In this document: in pieces, positions 31,326 through 47,587 of the stretch
Position numbering within the stretch: the first letter of the stretch is position 1
How the letters are laid out: the number at the start of each line of letters is the position of its first letter
Origin: Diplosphaera chodatii
Taxonomy: Eukaryota > Chlorophyta > Trebouxiophyceae > Prasiolales > Stichococcaceae
Assembly (NCBI GenBank): GCA_032358165.1
Contig: JAALGY010000001.1
Coordinates: 248,001-312,000, forward strand
DNA: 64,000 nucleotides
Reading direction: 5' to 3'
Notes under the pieces: generated by a model
The model's input: the letters and a program-made list of their open reading frames with translations, nothing else
The model's database searches: none
What the model was told of the DNA's origin: nothing
Position numbers and translations under genes: made by a program

Positions 31326-34300
31326 ATGGCTCGCGGCCGTGATGCGGCTGCCATCACGGCCCTCTGCCTGCTGGCGGCGGTCCACAGCGCCTCGGCGGCG
31401 CTCAAAGACGTCTCGATGACGACGCTGATCCTCACGACGCCAGGGTGAGTGCAGCAGGGCCTGGGCGATGTCACTGGGTGCCATCGCAGCGGTGTAGCTT
31501 TGCGAGCTTGTCCGTCACCTAGACGCCGTCAGCAGGGCATGCCCTCGGACAGGCTCTGCCCGTCATACCTCCTCTGGATGTTTCGAGCCTCGCACTGCTA
31601 TAGGCGCAGCATGGCGGTGCTGTCCATGGTACATTGCATCGAAGTTTGCTGTGTGCCGACCGCGTGTGGGCTGGGGGTCTATAGCTTGACGGCCTTCGCA
31701 CACGCCGATCTCATGCCTGCTCGTTCTACAGCGATGCAGCTACAGTCCGATGCGCATGCGTTGCCATGCCACTCAAACAGCTGCACTGCCGCCGCAGCAC
31801 AAGTGCCCAAACCTCACATCCACGTGTTGCTGATGCACACTGACGCTGCTAACCTCATATCTTGCCTCCCTCGCAGATGGACGCAGTTCGACCACATCAC
31901 CAGCGTGATGACAGCCTACGGCGCGCCCTTCGAGTTCAGGGCCATTCAGCCGTCTGAGATCGAGGGCGGCGCCAACGCCCTCAACATGACAGAGGTCAGC
32001 ACATGCAGCGGCACTGCCGCATCGGCGTCCAGACTGCCAGCGCTCAGCCAAATAAAATTGCTTCAGGGCCTGCTCAGCAGTGAAGGTAGGCATTATGTTA
32101 CAGACCCTTGCCGCTCACCCATGTTTGTGCTGCCCGCAGCTCCTGACCGACAGCGCCTCATCCGGCAAGTACGCCCTGATCGTGGCCACCCCCTCGAACG
32201 TGATCAACATGTGGGGCGGCGTGCTCAGCCTGAACCAGGTTCGCTGCCACGACCAGCCATACATACAACGTTGTTCGAAGCAGTGGTCCCCATAGATGCC
32301 TCCGTGCTGTGTCCCGAGTTGCCAGCTGATCTGTGACGGCTTCGTCCGTGCAGATCAACGACCTGTACGCCTATCAAGTGGCGTTCGGCGCGCGCATGGT
32401 GCTGGAGGGCCCCTACGTGCCCAGCTTTGCCACCGACATCCCCGGCGGCCCGCCCGGCCTGGGGGTGCGCCTGCTCACCCTAAACCCTGTCATCTGGCAC
32501 TTGAGTGCTGCACCCAGTGCGCCCCTCCAGCTGCACCTCTTCCGTGACCACCAGCCACACCAACCGCTCGGTTGTCTCGACGACAGTGTTGTTGTGAGCA
32601 GCGGCTGCGGCTCGTCAGCTGCAGCCCGGGTGCGCGCCGCAGGCGCCACTGCTGCATGAGACGCGCGCCTGACAGCCCATTCTGGTCACTCTCTTGCAGG
32701 TCCAGTTCCTGAATGCCAACGAGCCGGCGCCTGCCGTCGTCACCGCCGTGGTATTGGCGAGCGCGCCGCTGAATTCGTCTGGCATCAAGGTCGGCGCCCC
32801 CGTGGACCTGACCGGCCTGTACACCACGCCGGTCGTCATCACCGACACCGCCCGCTCCACGGTGAGCTGTTGCGCTCGCTGCATGTCACCCTGCTGCGCT
32901 CAAGCAGGTCTCACCCACTGTGTGCGCTCAGTGGTCTCATCGCAGTGTCGGGCCACCTGTTGCCTGCACTCGCGGCGGCTGGCTCAGCTTCTGCAGTGCC
33001 TGCTGTGCTACGCAGCAACCTCATTTGCACTCACGTCTTACACCGATTCCGCTCCTCATCTCCCATGCAATTCGTTGAGCTGCTGACACGCGCCGGTTTC
33101 TGTCCTGCAGCCGGTGGCACAGGTGGTGTCACCCCCTGAGTATTCGGCCGGCTACACAGCCGTCACCACCAAGTTCCCCTCGGGCCGCGAGCAGTTCACC
33201 ACCTTCCACCCCTGCGCCGCCTTCTCGTCGGAATGCCTGCTGATGGCGCACATGTATTTCGCGTGGGGCATGCACGGCATCATCCCCGGCTCGCGCGACT
33301 CGCTGTTCTCCGTTCAGGTGCCCCCCTGCTGTTGTCATGCCCTGCTGGATTCATCGCTCGCTTGCACCATGTGCTGCTGCACTTGGTCAGGAGGTTCTGC
33401 TTGAGATTTTGGTGCTCTTCGGCTGCAGATCGACGACCTCTTCCTGGCGACGCGGGAGCCCTTTGATGAGACCAAAGCGTACCGCATGACCGCTGCTGAC
33501 TCCCAGGCCATGTCGACCTTTATGGCCAACGTGCCCAACCTGCCCGCCGGCAGCAACATCAAGGTGGCACACGCACCCTGCAGCACTTTGCTTCATCTGC
33601 ACCATTTTGCAGCGGATAAGCGCATTTGCAGCAGGTACATGATGTTCAAAGAGGCTGCAAACTCCCTGACATCTGCCCACATCTTGTGCGCAGCTCGAGT
33701 TTGTGTACAACAATGGCGGCTACATCCAGCAGACGCAGCCGGCGAAGTACAACAGCATCTGGACGGGTGACCAGCCGCCAGAGCAGCCGCAGACCTACTA
33801 CAAGCCACCAGGTGTGCTGCGTCGCGCCTTGGCGGCTGTGCGTCAGCCAAAAAGCTTGGAGGCTGGCTGCTGTCTGGTTCTGCATTGCATCTGTGCTGCC
33901 TGGATGCTCACATTCCCACTGCCGCACCAGGGCGCGAAGACGCCTCCCACACCTACCCTGCACCCATGTGTCTGAAGCAGCCTCTCCCGCTGACAGGCAC
34001 CGGCACCGACCTGATGCCGAAGGACCCGGACACCTCCTGGTGGAACGCCACAACCTGGAAGCAGGACGGCCTGTACAACGAGATCGCCTTCGGCGCCTCA
34101 GGCTTGACCTACTTCCTGGGCCACCACACCTTCAACCACGAAGTCCTGAACGCCATCACCTACTCCGACGCCGTGCAGCAGATCCGCCTGAACCAGGTGC
34201 GCCGACCACACTGTTCTTTGCATTGCAGTGAGCATTGCAGGTGATTCACCACAGCCCCCACCTACGCTCATCCTTATTGGGAGTTGCAGCACAGCACCAC

Positions 34301-36139
34301 AGTGCGACGCCCAGCGAGCATGACTCGACACCTGTGAGAACGCCTGTCCACTGGAGCTGAGGGTTGATCCTGCTCGTTCTGCAGCTGGCGGCAGCGCCAT
34401 GGAACACCACCAACGGCAAGTTCAACCGCTTCTCCCAGACGGCAATGGTCACACCCGGCATCTCCGGCTTCCGCAACAAGGATGCACTGCAGGTGCGCCT
34501 CCTGGCGGGCAGTGCTATCCAGCTACATATGCCAACAGCTCTCTGCAGGGTCGTCCTCAGGGTTGTGTTGTCTCTCTCTTCACGCTGGAGCTGGGAGCTG
34601 GCATAGCCGTGTAACTTGTGATATGCAACCCCATCAGCATTGATGTGAGGCCACAGTGAGGCGTCCTGTGAGCTGCCCTTCTTGCTTGTCACAGGCGCTG
34701 GTCGACACGGGCATCACCGCCGGTGTTGGTGACTCGTCGTGGCCCCACCTCCGCAACCAGGCCAACCTGTGGCTGGCGCAGATCACGTCCGCCGCCGACA
34801 ACGGCACCATCGATGGTGCGCCATGCTCTGAGTCACACACCATTGCACACAAGCATTTCCATGGATTCCCCAACCCTGGTGAAGTGCCTCATATGAGATG
34901 CCTAAATGTCATTGACCTTCTGAACTTGCAGGGTTCACCATCATCCCGCGCTCGCCGACTGAGGTGTACTTCGATGTTTCCACCGAGGCGCTGGAGACGC
35001 AGCTGTACAACCAGATCTACTGTTGCGACACGACTACCAACCCCACCTGTGCCGGCGGCTGCGATGCCGGCAAGCCCTTTGCGAACCCGGCCACCTGGTC
35101 CGACATCCTGGCGCGCGAGGCGCTGCGGGTGTCCAGCCTCATGTTTGCGCTCCGGCCTGAGGGCCACATGTTCCACCAGGTGTGCTCTTCTACATAGGAA
35201 GCATAGTCATTGCTGTAAGTGATATCCCGAAGTGCTGTGCTGATGCCACAGAATGTGCCCTGTGGAACTGCACTCGGGCTGTTTGCTGGAGAGCATTGAC
35301 GACCCTGTCACCTGCCAGAGCAAGGCACTGATGTTGCAAGCTCGTGTTGCACAGGCCAACTGCCGGCAAGCAGCGGGCTCCACCAACGGCAGCCTGCTGG
35401 AGCAGTGGATCTCCAAGGTGGTGGCCACCTACAGCACCAAGGTCTCCTGGCCGCTGATCTCCATGAAGCTGGACGACCAGCTTGCTTATGCAAAGGTGAG
35501 CCTGGCTCCCACCTATGTTTGAGTGAAGCAATGGCAAGTGCTGCGTACGGTCTTTTCCTGCAGATTGTGACGTTCCTACAATTGGTGGTATGCATGTGCA
35601 TACGTGTCAAATGCAATTGGCTCCAAAATGTCAAATGATTTGGGCTCCTGTGTCAATGCAATGGCGCCCTGACCTTCTGCCATTGTCCCTGGTTGCTGCA
35701 GAAGCGCATCAAGCGGGACGCGTGCTCGCCCAAGTACACGCTGCAGTACAACGACGGCACGAAGGCAGTCCAGCAGCTGACCATCAGCTCCGCGACGGGC
35801 GACTGCGAGGCGCCCTTCATGCTGAGCGGCAAGGTGCCCGTCGCCGGCGCCAACACCAACGTCCGGGTGCGTGTTTGGTCTGACGAATGTGTGAAGACTG
35901 GCTGCAATATTGGGGACTGTTACCCTATGCCGCTGTTATGCTGTCAACTGATGACCCAGGATGCTCATCTCGGGTGCTGAAAGTAAGTAAAGAATGCTCT
36001 AGGCTACGGCTCGGTGACTGAGGGGTGTGTGTGTCATGTGCAGATGATGGGCCAGGAGCCATACGTGTACACAGTGAACCTGCCAGCAGGCGCCAACAGC
36101 AAGGTGCTCACGCTGGGTGCCGGCGCCAACTGGTCTTGA
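31326..36139 (+). CDS. AGD3: Agd3-like secreted polysaccharide deacetylase (CE18 type)
   Basis: Predicted metal-dependent deacetylase of an N-acetylgalactosamine polymer. It begins at ATG 31326 with a signal peptide (MARGRDAAAITALCLLAAVH, cleavage likely after ASA). About 15 exons follow. The N-terminal region has FDHITSVMTAYGAPFEF and GKYALIVATPSNVINMWGG. The catalytic part starts with QIDDLFLATREPFDE (about 33428-33470), where the DD supplies the metal Asp. YFLGHHTFNHEVLNAITY (about 34110-34165) supplies the HxxxH metal histidines. Then come SQTAMVTPGISGFRNKDAL (about 34435-34490), AGVGDSSWPHLRNQANLW (about 34720-34770), TIIPRSPTEVYFDVSTEAL (about 34935-34990), MFHQ spliced to ANCRQAAGSTNGSLLEQW (about 35167-35410), and WPLISMKLDDQLAY. 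It stops at 36139. These blocks, in this order, match fungal Agd3, the GAG deacetylase of Aspergillus. Individual exon ends are by-eye estimates. Confidence 0.9.
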
Positions 36140-36952
36140 CGACCGGGCCGGAGACTAGCAACACCATGCTGCATATTGCAAGGGCCGCGCTGAGATCATT
36201 ATGGGTTGGCGGGGCTCACCCCTCGTCTGCCACCGGATTGACGGCAGGCAGACATCGGCTGGGCTCTCTGGCCAGCCTGGACAGCGCCAGCGCATGCAGC
36301 AAGTGAGCCAGCAGCAGGCGGCGGAGGCCTTGCTGCCTGCTGCGTGTGCTGCTGGCGGCAGCAGCACAGCTGAAGATAACACCAGGCTGGCAGAATGGTT
36401 TCTAGATGATGCCAGCCCGGCTGTGATGAACCGTTGAAACTCACATTGAATTGCTGGGTATAGCATAGCATGACTAGCCATCGCCGGCTGCCGCTGCTGC
36501 GGCAGACATGATTTTGCCGAAGAGGAGCACTCGGATCTGGTTTCGCTGAGTCAAGAATATTCGAAACCCTTTCCTGCACGTATGTACTTTCATCAGTTTT
36601 GCAGTATTCATGCAAGTATCAATAGAAACCAACAGTGTGCAAATAGAAACTCAACCTCAAACCACTACATGAACCAGCCATATCCGACATCTTATGTAAG
36701 CAGACAGGCTCGAACACAGACCAGGTCACACCAACAACCTACAATTGCAACCCTTTCGGTGCTACCAATGACAACAAACCTTGCCAAAGCAACACCATGA
36801 GTAGGCATCCCCAGCAGTATTGCAGGCTGGTTGGCGCCAACAAACTCGATAGACCGCACCACAAGAATCAGGACATGACGTTGATGGCATTCCCGCAATG
36901 TGCTTCCTGTTAGCTGCAGGAGGAAAGCTCGCCCTCTCCCTTGTGGAGGCAG
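36140..36952. other. Convergent 3' region, Agd3-like gene / GFAT-B
   Basis: No gene is supported. It has an AT-rich stretch (about 36540-36790). TGTAA at 36695-36699 on the plus strand is a candidate poly(A) signal for the deacetylase gene, about 560 bp past its stop. Confidence 0.45.
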
Positions 36953-41599
<4,647 letters not shown>

Positions 41600-43685
41600 C
41601 TGGCCCTGCCTGCCTGTCCAAGGCTAGCGCCTACAATGAAGCAAGACATGCAAACTTGAAGTCCTTTGAAGCATACTGCTGCAGATAGCCTACGGGCATT
41701 GAGGTGGCCGATACACCGGGCACTACCAACACCCTGCTGCACTCAACTGAGAGCCAAGAAGCAACGACACAAAGAAGCAACGACACACACTGAGATGTTG
41801 CAGCCACATCCTACATACGGACGATCACAGAATGCAGAGATGCGCGCGGCTTTATCGTCGCGGAACCTGACTGCGTCGATCTGCAGCTTGCCGTCAGATG
41901 CCAGTCCTGGTGGTGCGCGGCCTGACAACAACATTGGACGTAAACAAAGTAGTCTACCCCCTAGCAATGCACGCGGTGTTATTGCATGGCACTGGGCCGT
42001 GTGACGCACTCCGCAATGATCATGACCTGGGTGGGCAAATCTGTCGAGCAAGTAGAGGACAAGCTGATGTTTGCGTGCGCCTGCGCGGAATGCGCATGGC
42101 CATGGACGTCTGTGAGCTACATAGAAAGCTACAAAGCGCGGTCAGAGAAGCCGCTCCGCCTGATAGACTCGTGCACCTCGCCTGCTCGACAACTGCTCCC
42201 GAGCTTTCAGGTCCGCCGCGGAGCCGTGCAATAACGTGCGGCCGAGAAGGCCGCAAGACCAGCGAGATGCATCCTCCTGTGCCTACCTGGTTGCAACCAC
42301 AGGCCGCCAGCCCTGCGATGTCCGGTGGTTGCGCGAGGGCCGTGGAAACCTATTGCAGCTGGAGGCGCAGGATATGCCACAAACGGTGCATGGGGCTGCA
42401 GCAAACCAAAGGATGCAGCGGGATAGGCGCAGATAGAACGAATGTGTGCGGATGGTTGAGCGGTATCCTGACTCAATCTGGCTGCGAACAGGCTGCCGGA
42501 CGGGGTACCTCTGGGGGACGTGGAGACAGAATGGAGACACAGGTGCGGATGCAAGCTGCAAAGGTGCAGGTCAGCCGTGATGCACGAAAACAACAGAGAG
42601 CCATATAAGCAGCTCATGATCAGATTACATATAGCTTTAAGGGGGGTGAGCGGTATCGTGCGGCTGTGCGCCTGGTGCTCAGATGTTGCCCTGGTGCGCC
42701 AACAGCCATGGCGACAGCTTTGCTCGGAGTGCGCTGCACATGAACGTGGTGTACGTGATGTGCACGACGATTACAAGTTATATATGCGGCTGAATCAACA
42801 TTGTTTGCCTGCGTGGGACATAGTGTGTGCTTTGTAGGTGGCATAATCAAACCCTGGTGGTGCAGTACACGACAGAGCAGTCCTACAGCTTCACAGTAGG
42901 AGCTGAACCCTGACAATTTCATATACTCCTTCAGAGTGACTGGCACAGCATGTACAATGTGTCCGACGGCTTTGTGCATCATACAAATTCAACCGCCGCT
43001 GTGCTGGCGCATGTGGTGCTGTGGTGTGATGCGTGCGTGCTGCGCCTAGGAGCTCCTGAACCCTAGATGCCACCAGAGCTTTGACCAGATTGAATACGGT
43101 AACAATTTTCTAGCATGCGTAACTACCAACAGATGAACAAAACCCAAACACATCAGTGATCGGTGCAGGTGTCAACAAAGTCTTGTGCCGATGCACTGTA
43201 AGAACATCAGCAGCTTCTGTCTACTTTCTAAGTGACTACGAAAGACACAAACCACTGCTCAGTTTGGAGGCAAATACAGCAGTTCAGAGTCGCTGCTGAT
43301 CCATGCGAGAGCGCTACACCATGGTAGACTTGCCCGCTGACGGAAGCGGGCTGAGTGCAAACCCTGGGCTGCGTGAGGCCCGCGATGGCAGAGTCAATGG
43401 CAGGCAGTGATGTGCTTCGCGGAGCTGCTACAACTCAACTTCATCTGGCGATCTTCGTGCCTATAGGCACCGCGACTGTCTGGGGGGCTGTTCAGGAAGC
43501 GGCAGCGCTTCCGTCATGCCCTCCCCAACGGCCGTGGCGCAGGCTTCGCAGTGCTGTGCTAGAAACCAATGGCTGTCAGCCGGCTGCCGGGCTTGAGGTA
43601 CAGCTCAAGCGCAGCAGCGGCGACCTGAGCAGTGTGGGAGTGCTGGCGGTCAGGTCACAGGGCCTCAGCTCTTTCCAGAGAGCCT
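41600..43685. other. Long intergenic region upstream of GFAT-B
   Basis: About 2.1 kb without a supportable gene. The longest open frame (41898-42608, plus) has no recognisable domain and no signal peptide. It should contain the GFAT-B promoter and the 3' UTR of the NIDO/HRGP gene; TTACA at about 42772 is a distant candidate poly(A) signal for the latter. An imperfect array with AAGAAGCAACGACAC twice lies at 41756-41786. Confidence 0.4.
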
Positions 43686-46600
43686 TCAGCCGTGGACCTT
43701 CCTGTGCGTCGCCCGCTTCTTCGGGGTGGGCTTGCGCTTGGTCGGCCGGCGCTTGGTCGGCCGCTTCCTGGTCGGCTTGGGCCGCCGGGTGGGGCGCCTC
43801 TTGGTGGGCCGCTTCGTGGTTGGCCGCGGCTTGGTTGGCTTCGGCTTGGTCGGCTTTGGCTTGGTCGGCCGCGGCTTGGTCGGCTTTGGCTTCGTCGGCT
43901 TTGGCTTGGTCGGCCGGGGCTTGGTCGGCTTTGGCTTCGTCGGCTTCGGCTTGGTTGGCTTCGGCTTGGTCGGTCGGGGCTGAGTTGGCTTTGGCTTGGT
44001 TGGCTTGGGCTTGGTCGGCTTGGGCTTGGTGGGTGCGGCCTTTGTGGGGTACTTCCTGGGCGGCGGCGGCGGGGGCTTCTTAACCGCACGGAAGTCCGGA
44101 GGAGGGGGCTTCTTGACTGGTAGCGGTTGGTGCGGCAGCGGCTTTGGTGGGGGAGATGGCGGCGGCGCTGGCGGCGGGGATGGAGGTGAGCTTGGTGGTG
44201 GGGACGGGGCCGAAGTTGGCTGCGGGGAAAGCGGCGGAGATGGGGGTGGCGTTGGTGGCGGCGAGGGTGGTGGCGCTGGCGGCGGCGAGGGGGGCGGCGC
44301 TGGTGGCGGGGAGGGTGGTGGCGCTGGCGGTGGTGATGGTGGTGGCGCCGGCGGCGGGGATGGGGGTGGTGCCGGCGGCGGGGAGGGTGGTGGCGCTGGC
44401 GGTGGTGATGGGGGTGGTGCCGGCGGCGGAGATGGTGGTGACCTTGGAGGTGGGGAAGGGGGTGGCACTGGCGGCGGCGATGGGGGTGGCGCTGGTGGCG
44501 GGGATGGTGGTGGCGCTGGTGGCGGGGAGGACGGTGGCGAGGGGGGCGGCGATGGTGGTGGCGAGGGGGGCGGCGATGGTGGTGGCGCCGGCGGCGGGGA
44601 TGGGGGTGGCGCCGGGGGCGGTGATGGGGGTGGCGCCGGCGGCGGGGATGGTGGTGGCGCCGGCGGCGGTGATGGTGGTGGTTTGGGTGGCGGGGAGGGG
44701 GGTGGCGCCGGGGGCGGTGATGGGGGTGGCTGCGGCGGCGGGGCGGGGGGTGGCGATGGGGGCGGGGCCGGCGGCGGTGAGGGAGGAGGGGCTGGCGGCG
44801 GTGAGGGAGGAGGGGTCGGCGGCGGGAAAGGAGGTGGTGAGGTGGGTGGGGCCGGCGGTGCGTACACAGGAGGGGACGCTGGAATGACGTCGGCGTCACA
44901 CTGGTAGTACCTGCATGTGCACGTCACCGTAAGTCAGCAAAGGGCACTGAGATAATGGGATGCCTGTGGACCGTGGTGCGACCACTTGTGCTGGCATGTG
45001 GCAGCCAGCAATATACTGCATGGCTGCGGAGTGCTTCACAGAGCAGCGAGCATGGCAGGCAGTACTGCAGGGGATGGCTAAACAAGGTGGTGCTTGAGCA
45101 GATTCGGTGCCAACACGCACCAGGCGCCGGGCTGGGCCACGTTGGACCCGGTCATCAGGCCGGCCATGCCGCCGGCAGTGCGGCTCCCCGCCATCTCGTA
45201 AGGCGAGGAGCTGCCGTCAGCAAAGCCCTGCATAGTGGCGTGCACACAGCGATCAGAGGCAGCAGCACGCCGGCAGCACGGCGCCTCCGACAGTGCAGCA
45301 TCAAGAGGCGCTGCAGGCAGTCTGGCAAATGGCAGAACGGCCGTGCACTGTGTCGCACCATGGCTGCAGGTGCGGTCTGAGAGCCGCCCTGGTCCCACGT
45401 CAGGCCATCAGGAGTGGGGTAGAAGAACAGCACGTATGTCCGTGTCGCATCCCACGCCACCACGGCCTGGTAGGAGTTCTGCATGGGGGCCGCGCCCGGG
45501 TTTGACGCCCACACTCTGTCCCTGCGGTCAGCAGGGCAGCGGATGTCAGACCGCGTCAGCAGCCAGCAGCATGGCTGTTGCCTTTGCTGAGAGCAGCAGA
45601 CGTGGGGTGCTGCTCAACTCCTGATCCTGCTGCACCTTTGCCACAGGGTCTGATGTGCGCTGTCAACCAGCAGGCAGTGCCGCCGCCGATGGCAGCTGAG
45701 TGGGTTCGTGGACATCAGCAAATGTCGGGCGGTGCAGTATTGAGCGCACCAGGTGGCCACGACGACGCCAGTTGGCACGAAACCGGCGGCAGTCGCTGGG
45801 AAGGTGGCCTGGATCTGGACGGATGCCGCGTTGACATCTGAGGCGTCGGTGGACATGCGCCAGTACAGGGCGCCGCCCTGGGGACGGTCATCGGAGCTGC
45901 CGAAGTCGAGCGACACGTCGCTGTAGAACGGTGCGACCTGCACAGGAGGGTTATCAGGTCTGTATCAACGGCAGGGCATCGCCGGAGGTGGGGAGTCTTG
46001 CACTTGTGCCGACAGCCTGAACACGTGGATCGCACCACAGAGACAGCTGCCTGGCAAGCGGCTGTCATCAGCTGTAACAGAAAGAGGGCACGGAGGGTGT
46101 GCTGGGCCCTGCAGCGCACCATGCTGATGCCGTCGTTCCCGAAGCTGGCGGGGTCCCAGGGGTAGATGGACTCATCGAAGGTGATGTACCCTGCACAGAG
46201 GAGAGTGCGAAAGGTTGGTTCCATGCACACGTGCACGTCCAGCTTCCTGCTCCCATCAGCAGGCAATGGGGCCAGGGGCCAGATGGGAGCGAAGTAGTGC
46301 GCCATGAGCCACTTGGTCAATGCAACATGAGCACGGCACTGCGGCTGCGTTACAACTGGGACCTGTGCAACAGCAGCACGCCCACCGTTGCTGGAGACAT
46401 AGATGCTTGGCCGCGGCGCCTTGAGGAACATGGTGGACGGGCTCGGCGAACCCATCTGCAGTGACCATCCTTACGTAGTCGGCAGTCAACACAGCTGGCA
46501 GGCATACTCCTTAGCAAGTCGCAGCAGGCACCCCAGGGACCGAGCTGCATGCAAGGGGTGGCTCATGTTGCGAAGCCAAGGCAGAGACGCACCGGAACAC

Positions 46601-46751
46601 CAACGTCGTCTCCGTTGTCCATCACATTGTCCAGGTTGCTGCCAAACGGAAAAGCACCAGCAGGCCATGTTGCACCCGCCGCACCGCACTGCAGTAGGAC
46701 AGCAGCACACAGCACCGCAGCCAGCGCGCTGCGCCCCGCTAGCGGGCTCAT
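43686..46751 (-). CDS. Secreted NIDO-domain / hydroxyproline-rich chimeric wall protein
   Basis: Predicted extracellular-matrix or cell-wall protein. Seven exons join cleanly. Exon 1 (ATG 46751) is a signal peptide ([20 protein letters not shown]) followed by [20 protein letters not shown]. Exons 2-6 form a nidogen-like (NIDO) domain: [16 protein letters not shown] (split codon), [17 protein letters not shown] (about 45890-45940), [36 protein letters not shown] (about 45420-45480), and [10 protein letters not shown] joined to YYQCDADV. The last exon (about 43686-44920) encodes a (SPPPAPPP)n extensin-like block (about 44150-44880), then PVKKPPPP motifs. A strongly basic (TKPKP)n block (about 43800-44050) and a Lys/Arg-rich end THRKVHG follow. 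A NIDO domain fused to SP- and KP-rich repeats is unusual. The basic tail could bind polyanions; that is inference. Confidence 0.88.
43735..44880 (-). repeat. Pro-rich coding repeats: (SPPPAPPP)n and (TKPKP)n
   Basis: Two adjacent degenerate repeat arrays within the last exon of the NIDO/HRGP gene. On the plus strand the first is extremely G-rich (GGTGGCGCTGGCGGCGGGGAT type), giving long spurious Gly-rich plus-strand frames; the second reads GGCTTTGGCTTGGTC. Both encode protein repeats in the minus frame. Confidence 0.9.
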
Positions 46752-47587
46752 GCTGTTGAGTGAGGTCCTGCAAAATCACCGACGAACTCTCACATGCGTG
46801 AACGGGCTGGAGCGTGGCAGAAGTGCAACAACAGCATGCAGCCTGGCGAATAGACCTGCCGTTGCCAGCATCACAGCACGAGGCAGCGGTCTGCTCGGGT
46901 GTCTCAGAGACGACTCTGGGCCGACCAGTGCCGGCGCAAGGCAACGAGACGGCATGTTGCTTGGCACCTACTCTATCTATGCGACAACGAACACCTGCTG
47001 CCATTGGGTGCACAGGCGGCGTGGGCCTGGTCGGGGGCAGACCAGGCAAACCAGTGCGTCACATACATACAGCTGCGTGATCTACCTGCGCCGGTAGGAG
47101 GGTGGTGGGCGCCAAGCAGCGTGGCTAGGCGTCCGCGACTATGCGTGTGGCACCTGGCAGCAGCCCCGGCGGGTGCAGCCTGGGGAGTTGTGGTGCGGCG
47201 CAAGTCAAGAAGTGTGAAAGCAGAAGTGCAGCGCAAAGTGAAGTCCGCAGATAGTCGTGCACCTGACATGCCATTGGGATGTGCTGAGTCAGGCTGACGT
47301 GGACTTTCGGAGGACGGGAGTTTGGGTGCTCTCTTGCTCCTGTGCCAAATGGCCTGCACAGATGCATCAAAAATGCATCTAGAAGTGATTATCCGGTGTG
47401 CAGCCTATGTGAAAACGAGTCTCACTGCAGCTGCACCCGGCACGTGCACCCTGACCGCTGGCAAGCGGTACCGCGACTTGTAGGGTGTAGGCGAGGCAGT
47501 GCTCGTCTCATGTGCGTTGGCGACCTGGCGTGCCGTGATTATCATCTATCTACTTGCAAGCTGCGCTTCAGTCCGATGCTCGCCGCC
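46752..47587. promoter_or_regulatory. Divergent promoter region, NIDO/HRGP gene / GT4 gene
   Basis: 836 bp between opposite start codons (46751 minus, 47588 plus) with no supportable gene inside. The arrangement puts a wall protein and the putative polysaccharide synthase under a shared upstream region. No defined motif was recognised. Confidence 0.5.

Noticed and set aside
41898..42608. 236-codon plus-strand open frame as a gene
   Set aside because: No recognisable domain, composition unlike the neighbours' exons, and no splice or family support.
43996..44907. Long plus-strand Gly-rich and Ala/Val-rich open frames (also 43355-44123)
   Set aside because: They are the antisense shadow of the Pro-rich repeats. 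The minus frame joins with matching splice phases to a signal peptide and NIDO domain.
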